Virus record (IMG/VR): IMGVR_UViG_3300030118_000470
Span: 1 to 23,683 of that record
Strand: one strand, 5' to 3'
Length of the DNA stretch: 23,683 bases
DNA from: a virus
Positions 14,315 to 22,253 of the stretch are shown here, piece after piece. The notes under the pieces were generated by a model that worked only from the letters and a program-made list of their open reading frames with translations, was not told where the DNA came from and did not search any database. Both the position numbers and the translations under genes were made by a program. Position 1 is the first letter of the stretch; the number at the start of each line of letters is the position of its first letter.

Positions 14315-16021
14315 CTACTCAATAATTTTAGTAAAATTCCCTACTTTTTCAAACTTCATTACATTGGCAAATCTATCTGCTATCATATCTGTTTTGTGTG
14401 ATATGATAAAGACATTCTCACCTTCTAAAGTATTTAGGATTTTCAAAAAGTCATCTGTGCCTGTACCATCTAAACTACTGTCAAATATTTCATCTAGTAG
14501 TAAAAGATTGGTAGATATACTATTCTTCATCTTCGCAATGGCACGCCAAGTAAATAATAGTGCCAGATTTATTCTCATCTTTTCACCCTCACTAAATGAG
14601 GCATAAGAAAACTCGTCACGGAATCTACTTCGTATTGTTTCTTTAAATTCATTATCTAATCTAAAGTTTACAAAGAAATCCATACTTGCAAGATACTTGT
14701 TAATGAGTTGGTTCATTATTGGTAGATATTGTTTTATCACTTTTGTTTTAATACCACTATCATTTAACATTGTTTTTGCCGCGGACAGATAATCTAGTTC
14801 TTCACTCTTACTTAATTTTTTTTCATCAATACTTTTTTGTTGTTCTTCTAATTCTAATAGTTTGCCTCTCGCTTCGCCACTATCACTTGATTGTTGTTTT
14901 AATTCATTTATCTTATGTGTTAATTTTGTGTTAATATTGTGTAACTCTAATTTTGATTGTTCAAACTTGGCCACATCTATTTCTACTGTTCTTATATCTG
15001 CCTCTATACTTTGTATCTTTTCTAATCTTTTACTAATATTTCTTATTTCTTTGTCCGCGTCTTCTAATGCTTGATTCCATTTCATAATAGATTGATTGTT
15101 GTCTCTAATCATATCTTGTTTATTACTTAATACTTGTTTACATGTTGGACAGTTATCATGGTTCTCATAGAAAGATTTGTGTTTGTTACATTCTTTTAAT
15201 TTACTTTCAAACTGTGCCTCAAAGTTTCGTAACTTATTTGATTTGTCAGATAGATTATCTTTGTCTGTAATATCAGATCGTAGTTTAGATATTTCAGATT
15301 GTAAGGCACTAATGTGTGTATTGTATTTGTCTATTGCATTTGTATTACTGGTAACTTTCTCTATCTCACTTTGTACTTCAATATTAGATCGTTCTTGTAA
15401 TTTACCAATATATTCTTTTTGTGTTTCTATCTTAGCATTTGTGATATCAAGTTCTCTTAATATATCTTTGATTTGTTCTTCTTGTTCTTTTATTCGTACT
15501 TTGGCAAGCATTTGCATTACAGAAAATATCTTAATATCTAATATGTCCTCAACGACCTCTCTACGGTGAGAGGACTTTAATTCCATGAAAGGTACGAAGG
15601 TTGAAGACCCTAATATAACAACCTGTGTAAAACTTCTATAATTAAACTTTAGTATTTGTTGTTCTAACATCTTTTGATAATCTGCAATTGTGGCGTCTTG
15701 GTTTATCATTTCACCATTCTGGTAGATTTCAAATATGTTAGGTTTGATACCTCGTCTAATTTTATACTTGTTGTTTGATATACTAAACTCTAGTTCTACC
15801 TCTGTGCCACCTAAATTAATACTATTGACTAATTGTTCTTGTTTGATTTCTCTAAAAGGTTTTTTAAACAAAGCAAAACATAAGGCGTCTAATATAGTAG
15901 ATTTACCTGCACCATTATGACCTACTATAAGTGTAGTAGAGTTTTGGTCTAGTGGTACCTCTATAAATTGATTACCAGAAGATAGAAAGTTTTTCCATCT
16001 TATCTTTTCAAATACTATCAT
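14315..16021 (-). CDS. 46: Recombination nuclease ATPase subunit gp46 (Rad50-like)
   Basis: SMC-type ATPase which with gp47 resects DNA ends for recombination-dependent replication and host DNA breakdown; 568 residues against 560 in T4. Walker A GHNGAGKST (34-42), coiled coils from about 170 to 280 and 300 to 420, zinc hook CPTC (291-294), ABC signature SFSEGE (475-480) and Walker B LLLLDEIFD (507-515) are all present. The start directly abuts the stop of the oxygenase gene. The gene order 55-47-(oxygenase)-46 shows T4 linkage with one insertion. Confidence 0.98.
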   Translation of the reverse strand: MIVFEKIRWKNFLSSGNQFIEVPLDQNSTTLIVGHNGAGKSTILDALCFALFKKPFREIKQEQLVNSINLGGTEVELEFSISNNKYKIRRGIKPNIFEIYQNGEMINQDATIADYQKMLEQQILKFNYRSFTQVVILGSSTFVPFMELKSSHRREVVEDILDIKIFSVMQMLAKVRIKEQEEQIKDILRELDITNAKIETQKEYIGKLQERSNIEVQSEIEKVTSNTNAIDKYNTHISALQSEISKLRSDITDKDNLSDKSNKLRNFEAQFESKLKECNKHKSFYENHDNCPTCKQVLSNKQDMIRDNNQSIMKWNQALEDADKEIRNISKRLEKIQSIEADIRTVEIDVAKFEQSKLELHNINTKLTHKINELKQQSSDSGEARGKLLELEEQQKSIDEKKLSKSEELDYLSAAKTMLNDSGIKTKVIKQYLPIMNQLINKYLASMDFFVNFRLDNEFKETIRSRFRDEFSYASFSEGEKMRINLALLFTWRAIAKMKNSISTNLLLLDEIFDSSLDGTGTDDFLKILNTLEGENVFIISHKTDMIADRFANVMKFEKVGNFTKIIE

Positions 16022-16774
16022 TTACCAATATCTATTAGGGTATTCTTCTTTGTTTGTAAATCGTATGTTGCCTGACACACTTATTCTCACACCTTTTGTT
16101 TTGAATGGATAAACCTCATGGTTTAATTCTGCAGGAAATATCCACATATTACCAACTTCTGGAAAGATAGGGTGTTGCGTCTCTTTCCATTTCTGGTCGC
16201 CTCGTTGACTTAATTCCATACAAAAATTTAGTGTGCCTGGTGGTGTTGAGTTTCCTACAAAGTTTTTGATTTCATCTTCCCACTCTGGGTTTTGACAAAA
16301 TATAACAAATGATAAATCACCACTATGATTATGTGTAGGATTAAACTCACCTGCTTGCATGTAATTAATCCATAAACTTTCTAAACTAAATCTCATAGGA
16401 AAACGAATACTATTACCATCTTTATCTTTTGGTAAGTATTCATGTAAATCAAAATGGTCTTCATGGCTATGTCTGTATGCCATAAATATCTTTGCCATTT
16501 TAGACATGAACCAATCTTTATCATCTGGTGTATAAAAATGTTCTAGGTCTAAATGACCTGCAAGTGCCCTTCTAGCGTCATTCGTTCTATTCTTTTGTGC
16601 CCGGTCGATAAGTTCATTTATAAAGTACATAGGTAGTTTGATACCCATAACAAATGGTCCCCAAACACAACTTTTAAATTTAAAGTGTGATTTTTCACTT
16701 TCTAAATCAACAGGTTCAATCTCTTGTAACCTGCTAATATAACTTGGCACAGTATCTCCAATTTTAGTTCTCAT
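16022..16774 (-). CDS. 2OG-Fe(II) oxygenase superfamily protein
   Basis: 250 residues. The C-terminal half fits the 2OG-FeII_Oxy_5 type of dioxygenases: WINYMQAGEFNPTHNHSGDL with candidate iron ligands H148/H150, VGNMWIFPAELNH with H219, and VRISVSGNI with R230 as the 2-oxoglutarate anchor. Such enzymes hydroxylate proteins or small molecules; related genes are widespread in T4-like cyanophages and pelagiphages with unknown substrate. The gene lies between gp47 (ATGA overlap) and gp46 (abutting), so it is co-translated with the recombination nuclease. It does not look like TET/JBP base oxygenases, so a direct role with the glycosyltransferases in base modification is only a possibility. Confidence 0.83.
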   Translation of the reverse strand: MRTKIGDTVPSYISRLQEIEPVDLESEKSHFKFKSCVWGPFVMGIKLPMYFINELIDRAQKNRTNDARRALAGHLDLEHFYTPDDKDWFMSKMAKIFMAYRHSHEDHFDLHEYLPKDKDGNSIRFPMRFSLESLWINYMQAGEFNPTHNHSGDLSFVIFCQNPEWEDEIKNFVGNSTPPGTLNFCMELSQRGDQKWKETQHPIFPEVGNMWIFPAELNHEVYPFKTKGVRISVSGNIRFTNKEEYPNRYW

Positions 16775-17826
16775 ATTTCAATATCTCCTGCTTCAGTATA
16801 TAAAGATTTCATTAAGACTTTCAATTTATCTTTATCTAAATCTGTTTCTAGTTGTTCAATATAATTATCTAAAAGTGTTGGTGTATCTTCACTTCTTTCC
16901 GCGATATCATCTGCCACAGTAGAAGCGTCTAGGTCAGAAAAGTCTTCAACAACTTTTATATCATTGACGGTCGTTTTGTAGAACCCGTCTAAAAATTTAT
17001 CAAATAAGAAATAATCTTTTTTCTTTTCGACAATCAGTTTTACAAACTTGTCATTGTATTTCGAATGGTCAAAGTTTGAGTAATCGTTTGTTTCATCATT
17101 GTAATATATTTTTTCGTGTATTGTTTCTGGGTTTCGTATATGTTTTATTTCTCTTGTTTCTGTATCTAGTATGTGAAAACCTTTTGGGCAATTGTGATCT
17201 GCCCAGTTAAACTCGTATGGACTACCAAGATAATATATTTGACCATCGTCAGATTTCTTATGAAAGTGGCCAGACAATACTGTTTCAAATCGTCTAAACA
17301 ATTTCTTTTCTAAACCATTTGTTGATATGTGGCCATTGTGCATTTCAAAACCTTTGATTTCTAAATGACCAAGTACCATATCTGCGCTTTCTTGTTCTAA
17401 CATCATAGTTGTTTGTTCTATGTTAGAAGAATTAACCCATGGTAGAAATAAAAATCTCATATCATCTATTGTTGTTGTAATAGGATCTTTATGTATATTA
17501 AACAATAAAGGGTTCAGTAATTCAGTTGGTGAATTTATTTCATTTGTATTCTTATAGTAAGTATCGTGGTTACCTACAATGATATCAACATTACAACCAC
17601 GATTGATTAATGGGTTTACAAACTTATTGTTAAAGTCAGATAGTGTTTTGAAGTTTACAAACTTTCGTCTATCTAACACATCACCAAGATGTATCACATT
17701 CTTTATATGATTAGCCTCTAGGTAAGGAAAAAATATCTCATCATAAAACTTATAAAAGTATTTACTGTAATGAGGGTTATCGTTTCTTGCACCTAGGTGT
17801 GTATCTGCAATTAAAGCAATTTCCAT
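16771..17826 (-). CDS. 47: Recombination nuclease subunit gp47 (Mre11-like)
   Basis: Metallophosphoesterase nuclease, partner of gp46; 351 residues (T4 339). All metal-binding motifs are present: IADTHLG (D8, H10), HLGDVLDRR (D49), VGNHD (N86, H87), GHLEIKG (H154) and SGHFHKK (H187, H189). The acidic C-terminus (from about 295) probably contacts gp46. It follows gp55 after one base and overlaps the oxygenase gene, so the gp55-47-oxygenase-46 group is one operon. Confidence 0.98.
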   Translation of the reverse strand: MEIALIADTHLGARNDNPHYSKYFYKFYDEIFFPYLEANHIKNVIHLGDVLDRRKFVNFKTLSDFNNKFVNPLINRGCNVDIIVGNHDTYYKNTNEINSPTELLNPLLFNIHKDPITTTIDDMRFLFLPWVNSSNIEQTTMMLEQESADMVLGHLEIKGFEMHNGHISTNGLEKKLFRRFETVLSGHFHKKSDDGQIYYLGSPYEFNWADHNCPKGFHILDTETREIKHIRNPETIHEKIYYNDETNDYSNFDHSKYNDKFVKLIVEKKKDYFLFDKFLDGFYKTTVNDIKVVEDFSDLDASTVADDIAERSEDTPTLLDNYIEQLETDLDKDKLKVLMKSLYTEAGDIEI

Positions 17827-17827
17827 A

Positions 17828-18385
17828 TTATGCCATAAAGTATTCTAATTTCTTAGGTTCTTTCTTTTTTCTTTTTGTTGGTTTGTTTTCAACTGGTTTT
17901 GGTTCTTCTTCGTATATCATATTCTTTTTGAGAAAATCTGTATAGGCATTTTGATATTCTGTATTATCACTTTCTTGCCTTACAATCTCATCTAGTCCAC
18001 CCTTCATTATTAATTTTTGTTTTATTGTTGTTTGTTTTTTCTCTTTCTGTATTCTACGAATAAAAGCATAATAAATTATTTGGGTGAAGTAGGCAAAAGG
18101 ATTAGATGACTTTTCAGGGTCAAAGTTGGCGACATACTGTAAACAGTTTTCTATGCCATCACTAATCATATCCTCTTTGTATGTATAGTTTATAAAGTTT
18201 GGTCTATAAGACAAATGGTTTGCAATCTTTAAAAAACATTCACCAATGTAATCACTTATTGGTGGGTCTCGTCTTTTTCTATTTCTTGCACTTACCACTT
18301 TCTTATGGTATTTTTTCATTTCTTCAAGGAACTTTTTATTATCAACATAATGTTCCTTTTTGCGTGTATTTAATTTTACATTCAT
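17828..18385 (-). CDS. 55: Late sigma factor gp55
   Basis: Sigma-like protein that directs host RNA polymerase to TATAAATA late promoters, together with gp33 and the gp45 clamp. It has 185 residues, the same as T4 gp55. Diagnostic stretches are YKEDMISDGIENCLQYVANF, DPEKSSNPFAYFTQIIYYAF and RRIQKEKK, the reduced sigma region 2. The tail is Lys-rich and ends KKLEYFMA, corresponding to the clamp-binding C-terminus of T4 gp55. It is the first gene of its operon, with a promoter eight bases before the ATG and no Shine-Dalgarno. Its target octamers are present upstream of hsp20, the Lsm-like gene and the tail-tube-like gene. Confidence 0.96.
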   Translation of the reverse strand: MNVKLNTRKKEHYVDNKKFLEEMKKYHKKVVSARNRKRRDPPISDYIGECFLKIANHLSYRPNFINYTYKEDMISDGIENCLQYVANFDPEKSSNPFAYFTQIIYYAFIRRIQKEKKQTTIKQKLIMKGGLDEIVRQESDNTEYQNAYTDFLKKNMIYEEEPKPVENKPTKRKKKEPKKLEYFMA

Positions 18386-18393
18386 AATTAGTT

Positions 18394-18422
18394 ATTATAT
18401 CATATTATAGTATAAAAGTCAA
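18394..18422 (-). promoter_or_regulatory. Sigma70-like promoter of the gp55-47-46 operon
   Basis: TTGACT (18422-18417), a 17-base spacer and TATAAT (18399-18394) with extended TGATATAAT; eight bases to the gp55 ATG, again predicting little or no leader. Confidence 0.86.
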
Positions 18423-18468
18423 CCATATATACTAGATTTAGTTAAATTAATTTTATTGAAAATAATGC

Positions 18469-18497
18469 TTGACAAAACCGTTGACTTGGTATATAAT
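18469..18497 (+). promoter_or_regulatory. Consensus sigma70 promoter on the plus strand
   Basis: TTGACA, exactly 17 bases, TATAAT: a perfect consensus and the only such element I found pointing against the genes. It is flanked by an imperfect inverted repeat (18470-18480 with 18509-18517). Transcription from it would run antisense through the Lsm-like gene. Confidence 0.65.
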
Positions 18498-18502
18498 GGG
18501 CC

Positions 18503-18601
18503 ATGCCCCGGTTGTCAGAGTATCTTGCTTTAGTGTTTAGTTTTGTTACCTTTGAGATATTCCATAGTATCATAGTAATCCTCATCATTCATTCTGTCTA
18601 A
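18503..18601 (+). CDS. Possible 32-codon plus-strand micropeptide ORF
   Basis: An ATG five bases after the -10 of the consensus plus-strand promoter opens a 32-codon frame, MPRLSEYLALVFSFVTFEIF and then mostly Ile/Val. The distance from -10 to ATG is like that of the leaderless genes on the other strand. The product would be a single hydrophobic segment, but most of the frame is antisense to the charged C-terminus of the Lsm-like protein, and antisense of charged codons tends to read hydrophobic, so hydrophobicity is weak support. An antisense or small regulatory RNA is an equally good reading. Confidence 0.25.
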   Translation: MPRLSEYLALVFSFVTFEIFHSIIVILIIHSV

Positions 18602-18988
18602 TAGTTTTTGCATACTGTCTTTTTCTCTTTTCAATTTATCTTGTAAAGGTTCTAATTTTTTGTTATAATTCATTCTTAAATTATTATAATAATCTTTGAG
18701 ACTATCGTTAGGCACCGCCAAGGTCATTACATTATTTTTATGTATTGAAAATATTTTATCAGTAGATTGAAATACCCAAGGTCTTAATGCCATACGCTCT
18801 TCAATCCAGTATTGGTCATCTTCAACTGGTTCGTTATGCAAATCTATTTTATATGGATCACTCAATCGCAAAAAGTCTGAGCCTTCTTGCACTAAAATAC
18901 CTGCGATTACTTGTTCACCTGAAACAAGTTTAAGTAACCTAGGCACAGGTATTTTTACATGAGTTTCTTTTACTTTTTCATTACTCAT
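18530..18988 (-). CDS. Lsm/Sm-like phage protein
   Basis: 152 residues. The N-terminal 70 or so look Sm-like: VPRLLKLVSGEQVIAGILVQ, then DFLRLSDPYKI, which follows the Sm pattern of a strand, G-E-x-V-x-G, and a second strand ending in x-L-x-D/N-P. The C-terminal third (about 100-150) is a charged helix with coiled-coil tendency (KKLEPLQDKLKREKDSMQKL). Comparable proteins sit at this position in marine T4-like phages and are usually called hypothetical; RNA binding is possible. A TATAAATA octamer five bases before the ATG, on top of the uvsW stop, marks it as a late gene with a predicted leaderless mRNA. It occupies the slot between uvsW and gp55. I see no resemblance to the late coactivator gp33. 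Confidence 0.8.
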   Translation of the reverse strand: MSNEKVKETHVKIPVPRLLKLVSGEQVIAGILVQEGSDFLRLSDPYKIDLHNEPVEDDQYWIEERMALRPWVFQSTDKIFSIHKNNVMTLAVPNDSLKDYYNNLRMNYNKKLEPLQDKLKREKDSMQKLLDRMNDEDYYDTMEYLKGNKTKH

Positions 18989-18993
18989 ATTAT

Positions 18994-19001
18994 TATTTAT
19001 A
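18994..19001 (-). promoter_or_regulatory. Late promoter TATAAATA of the Lsm-like gene
   Basis: Perfect late octamer overlapping the uvsW stop codon. It is followed by ATAAT and then the ATG, the same five-base spacing as at 22850. Confidence 0.7.
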
Positions 19002-20463
19002 TATCCACATTATGCATTTCATAGTCGAACTCTTGTTCAGTATAAAACCCTACTCTTTCCATAAAGTGATTAAGGGTAAAGTTTTTTCTTTCTTTGTACG
19101 AAAAGTCGTCAGCGATATCATACAAAGTCGCCCTAGACTTACTATCACCAAGACGCAACCCACGACCAAGAGACTGTAAAACTCGTATTTTAGATTTGGT
19201 AGGGCTTGCGAATATAACATTGTGTAGATTCCTAATATTGATACCAGTAGAAAAAGTTCCGTAACTCGCAACGATAATGGCATTGTTTTCATTTTCTGTA
19301 ATACTCCTTATTGTTTCTCTATCTTTAGTGTCTGTGCCACCATAAACAAAAAATAATTTTCTTGTATGTGGGTCTAAAGTATCACCAATCATATCATACA
19401 GTATTTTACCATGTTTGTCAACATATTGAAATAAAACTAAAGTATTCCCTGTCTGGTCTTTGGTAAGATTTTTGATAAAGTTGTTTCGTCTTTGATGTGA
19501 TACTATGTATTCCATTTCTTCTTGGTACTTTAAATTTTTTACTTGTATGCAATCTTCTTTAGGATATTTGAGTACCACACATTGTATTTTGAGGTCGGCA
19601 AGTTGTTTCTTATCTATCAAATCTCTTGTAGTTGTAACATTTGTAACAGGACCAAACAAACCTTCTAATACTAATTTATGGACTTTACTATCATCTAAAG
19701 TACCAGTCGTGCCTATTCTAAAGTTTGCATTGACTAGACTACCCATAATCTTTTGTAGTTCTTTTGATTTGTATAGATGTGCCTCATCACCAATTACACA
19801 ATCAAACTGTTCAAAATATTTCTTATCAAAGGTCGCCAGAGATTGCCATGTAGATACAACAACAGGTTTCTTTTCATCTATCTCATAACCATAATACTTT
19901 CTTTGTACATAGTCTTCCGCTTTCCAAGAATAGTCTTCAAAGTCTTTGTACATTTGTTCTACCAATGATGTAGTTGGCACTACCAATAAACTTCTTTTAC
20001 CAAGTGTTGTCATCATTCGTATGATACAATAGATGATTAAAGACTTACCAGAAGCGGTAGGCGATAACAAAATACAGCGTCTATGATTAATCGCATGTGC
20101 AAAAGCGTCCAGTTGGTAATCTCTAATTTTTAGGGATTTCGTCAAAATTTTGTCAACAAACTTGGAAAAATCGTCTCTAGGAACGCTACCAGTCCTGTTT
20201 AAGCCATCGGGCAGTATGATTGTATGGCCGTTTTTTTCACAAAAATGCTGTACATACGGCACTAGACCGCGATACAGTTTACCAGTCGCTTTACTGTATA
20301 ATCGTATCTTACCGTCCCATCTTTTGGCACGAACAGATGGCATGAAACTTGCACCTGGTACTTGAAATGTAAAAAAGTCTGATAAGTCTTGGACTAATCC
20401 AAGGTCTTCACTTTTACATTTGACATATGCTTGATTAAAGATTTCTATTTGTAATTCTGCCAT
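18997..20463 (-). CDS. uvsW: UvsW helicase
   Basis: Superfamily 2 helicase that remodels D-loops, R-loops and stalled forks and drives the switch to recombination-dependent replication; 488 residues (T4 503). N-terminal domain ends with WDGKIRLYSKATGKLYRGLV; then KIRDYQLDA (112-120), motif I LSPTASGKSL (133-142), motif Ia VVPTTSLVEQ (161-170), DEAH (226-229), motif III TTGTLDD and motif VI VLQSLGRGLRLG. All helicase motifs are intact. The ATG lies inside the end of the preceding GNGESR gene (29-base overlap), so it is likely translated by coupling from the uvsY transcript. Confidence 0.98.
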   Translation of the reverse strand: MAELQIEIFNQAYVKCKSEDLGLVQDLSDFFTFQVPGASFMPSVRAKRWDGKIRLYSKATGKLYRGLVPYVQHFCEKNGHTIILPDGLNRTGSVPRDDFSKFVDKILTKSLKIRDYQLDAFAHAINHRRCILLSPTASGKSLIIYCIIRMMTTLGKRSLLVVPTTSLVEQMYKDFEDYSWKAEDYVQRKYYGYEIDEKKPVVVSTWQSLATFDKKYFEQFDCVIGDEAHLYKSKELQKIMGSLVNANFRIGTTGTLDDSKVHKLVLEGLFGPVTNVTTTRDLIDKKQLADLKIQCVVLKYPKEDCIQVKNLKYQEEMEYIVSHQRRNNFIKNLTKDQTGNTLVLFQYVDKHGKILYDMIGDTLDPHTRKLFFVYGGTDTKDRETIRSITENENNAIIVASYGTFSTGINIRNLHNVIFASPTKSKIRVLQSLGRGLRLGDSKSRATLYDIADDFSYKERKNFTLNHFMERVGFYTEQEFDYEMHNVDI

Positions 20464-21253
20464 CTAATTCTTCATATGATATATTTGTCCAATTATCTCT
20501 TTCATCTAATTCTTCTATATTATCACCAACATGTATAAACTCGTGGTCTTCGTATTTGTTTAGTAATCGTTTCGTATGAGATATCCAGTTTACTGGATTT
20601 ACTTTGTTTGCATTAGTACCAACATAACCTTTTGTACCTTTATATACATTGTTTACTGTATCTGTTTTTGAATAGTAGTCATAACCTATCAGATATATTT
20701 TTTTCTCTTTATCTGCTGCCATCATGGCAATCAATATACCTGCATTTGTTTTTTCTTGTTTATATTTACCTAGACCCATTACTTTGTCTTTCTTCTTCGT
20801 CCAGGTTATAAGATATCCTTCTTGGTCTTCACTTAGGTAGAGTTTGAAATCGTCTTCATTCTTGTCTGTGCTTTCTTCTCTCATCTTTCTCATCAAGTCT
20901 CTATTGTTTGCCCAACATACAAAATATCTTTTCTTCTCACCACGCCATGCCCATTCGTCTGTATAGTCGTTAATGTCTATGTCTTGTCCTATAAACTTTG
21001 CAACTGTTTCAGGTTCAAATAGTTTAGGGTATAATGTGTGTGGATTCTTTTCCCATGTTTTCAGATATACAGGATTCTCAAATGCATATCCACTACGATA
21101 TATTTCGTGGCATATATTATAGTCCATTGCCAATAATACATCAGGTGTAAAGTCTCTATAAAGACCATTACAACCATATATCTTTCCGTGTTCTCTTAAT
21201 CTATGTAGGTCAAAGTCTTTTCTACTTTCACCATTACCAATACAAAATATCAT
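20435..21253 (-). CDS. GNGESR-motif protein, possible glycosyltransferase-like (long copy)
   Basis: 272 residues, homologous to the next gene upstream: both begin with a strand and IGNGESR, then D-x-x-x-L, YGCNGLYRD/YGCNAIYRD and an acidic D. Later it has NAGILIAMMAADKEKKIYLIGYDYYSK. The order GNGxS, CN, small-residue helix, then I-x-L-x-G-x-D-x-Y resembles CstII-type sialyltransferases (GT42) and DUF115-type proteins, in which the G-N-G-x-S loop binds the nucleotide sugar. An insertion of about 60 residues (around 95-155) is absent from the shorter copy. It overlaps the upstream gene as ATGA and uvsW downstream. I propose nucleotide-sugar binding; the acceptor is unknown, and the call is inference from motif order. 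Confidence 0.72.
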   Translation of the reverse strand: MIFCIGNGESRKDFDLHRLREHGKIYGCNGLYRDFTPDVLLAMDYNICHEIYRSGYAFENPVYLKTWEKNPHTLYPKLFEPETVAKFIGQDIDINDYTDEWAWRGEKKRYFVCWANNRDLMRKMREESTDKNEDDFKLYLSEDQEGYLITWTKKKDKVMGLGKYKQEKTNAGILIAMMAADKEKKIYLIGYDYYSKTDTVNNVYKGTKGYVGTNANKVNPVNWISHTKRLLNKYEDHEFIHVGDNIEELDERDNWTNISYEELDGRITNRNL

Positions 21254-21813
21254 GCCAATCTCACATTCTCATAATTGTTTAATATATTATCCCAGTTACC
21301 ATACTGTACAAATTTCATCTGTGGATATAATTCAAAAGTTTCTACAAACTGTTTACTTGGAAATACTTTAGGATTATTTTTAAGTGGATAATTATTACTA
21401 CTCTTATATATGTTATTATGTTTACCTGTTTTATCGTAATCAAATCCAATCATATGTACCTCTACACCACCTGGATATTTCCATTCATCATTCAAATACT
21501 TACACGCATTTATTGTTGCCAATCGTAATGCCGCTGTGCCACAATCAGGCCAGTCTTGGTCCCAATAACATATTCTATTATATGCGTCTCTACTTTCACT
21601 ATCGTTTCGCCAACGATGTTGAAATAATACTCTACGATCTTTCCAACAACCTGCAAAAGTAACTTCATTCGATATACCTTTGTCTTTACAAAACAAATAG
21701 TCTGTCCAATAATCTCTATAAATGGCATTGCACCCATACTTAACACCTTTAAGATTGTCTATGTTAATAGACCTTCTACTTTCACCGTTACCAATAACCC
21801 AATGTATTAACAC
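21250..21813 (-). CDS. GNGESR-motif protein, possible glycosyltransferase-like (short copy)
   Basis: 187 residues from a GTG start at 21813 that overlaps the uvsY stop as TAGTG; no ATG lies before the conserved motif, so GTG is required. HWVIGNGESRRSINIDNLKG and the following VKYGCNAIYRD match the next gene closely, and GGVEVHMIGFDYDKTGKHNN matches its KKIYLIGYDYYSK region. The two are therefore tandem paralogues. GNGxS plus a late G-x-D-Y/F motif suggests a CstII/DUF115-like nucleotide-sugar site. It sits between uvsY and uvsW, two recombination genes, and is co-transcribed with them. Confidence 0.72.
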   Translation of the reverse strand: MLIHWVIGNGESRRSINIDNLKGVKYGCNAIYRDYWTDYLFCKDKGISNEVTFAGCWKDRRVLFQHRWRNDSESRDAYNRICYWDQDWPDCGTAALRLATINACKYLNDEWKYPGGVEVHMIGFDYDKTGKHNNIYKSSNNYPLKNNPKVFPSKQFVETFELYPQMKFVQYGNWDNILNNYENVRLA

Positions 21814-22241
21814 TAGATACTGCCTTCAGTAAACTTTTTCCATTCTATCGCATTTTTAATTTGAAAGGTGCGATTGTTAATTTGTTTAAGTGTATCTTCA
21901 CAGAATTTACATATCTGTTTTAGATATTCAATCTTTTGTCTTTGTTTAATAATACTATCGTCAGCGTCTAAAAATTTATCCACATCTTGTCGTAATACTT
22001 TTAAATCAAAGTTTTCATTCTGGTATTCTTCTGGGTCTGCTTTGCCAGTATAGAACAACCATCTCTTAATGTGTAGTTTAGAATAGTCGCCTTCTTCTTT
22101 CTTCAACATCAAAGCATATGTTGAATATATCTTTAAGTATTTTGAGTGTAGTGTAGGTGTAGATAAACTCTCTATATCAAGTTGAGTATCATCTATTGCC
22201 AGGTCTTTAGACGCCTGGTCTTGTAGTTCTTCTAATGTCAT
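21813..22241 (-). CDS. uvsY: Recombination mediator UvsY
   Basis: Loads UvsX recombinase on gp32-coated single-stranded DNA in T4. 142 residues (T4 137). MTLEELQDQASKDLAIDDTQ at the start, LHSKYLKIYSTYALMLKKEE, the KRWLFYTGKADPEEY segment (T4 has DYYSGRGDGDEF at the same place) and the CKFCEDTLKQINNRTFQIKN ending all parallel T4 UvsY. It follows the tail-tube-like gene by 12 bases with no obvious terminator or separate promoter, so it can be read from the late promoter at 22850. The downstream GTG start overlaps its stop. Confidence 0.95.
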   Translation of the reverse strand: MTLEELQDQASKDLAIDDTQLDIESLSTPTLHSKYLKIYSTYALMLKKEEGDYSKLHIKRWLFYTGKADPEEYQNENFDLKVLRQDVDKFLDADDSIIKQRQKIEYLKQICKFCEDTLKQINNRTFQIKNAIEWKKFTEGSI

Positions 22242-22253
22242 AGTATCTCATAA

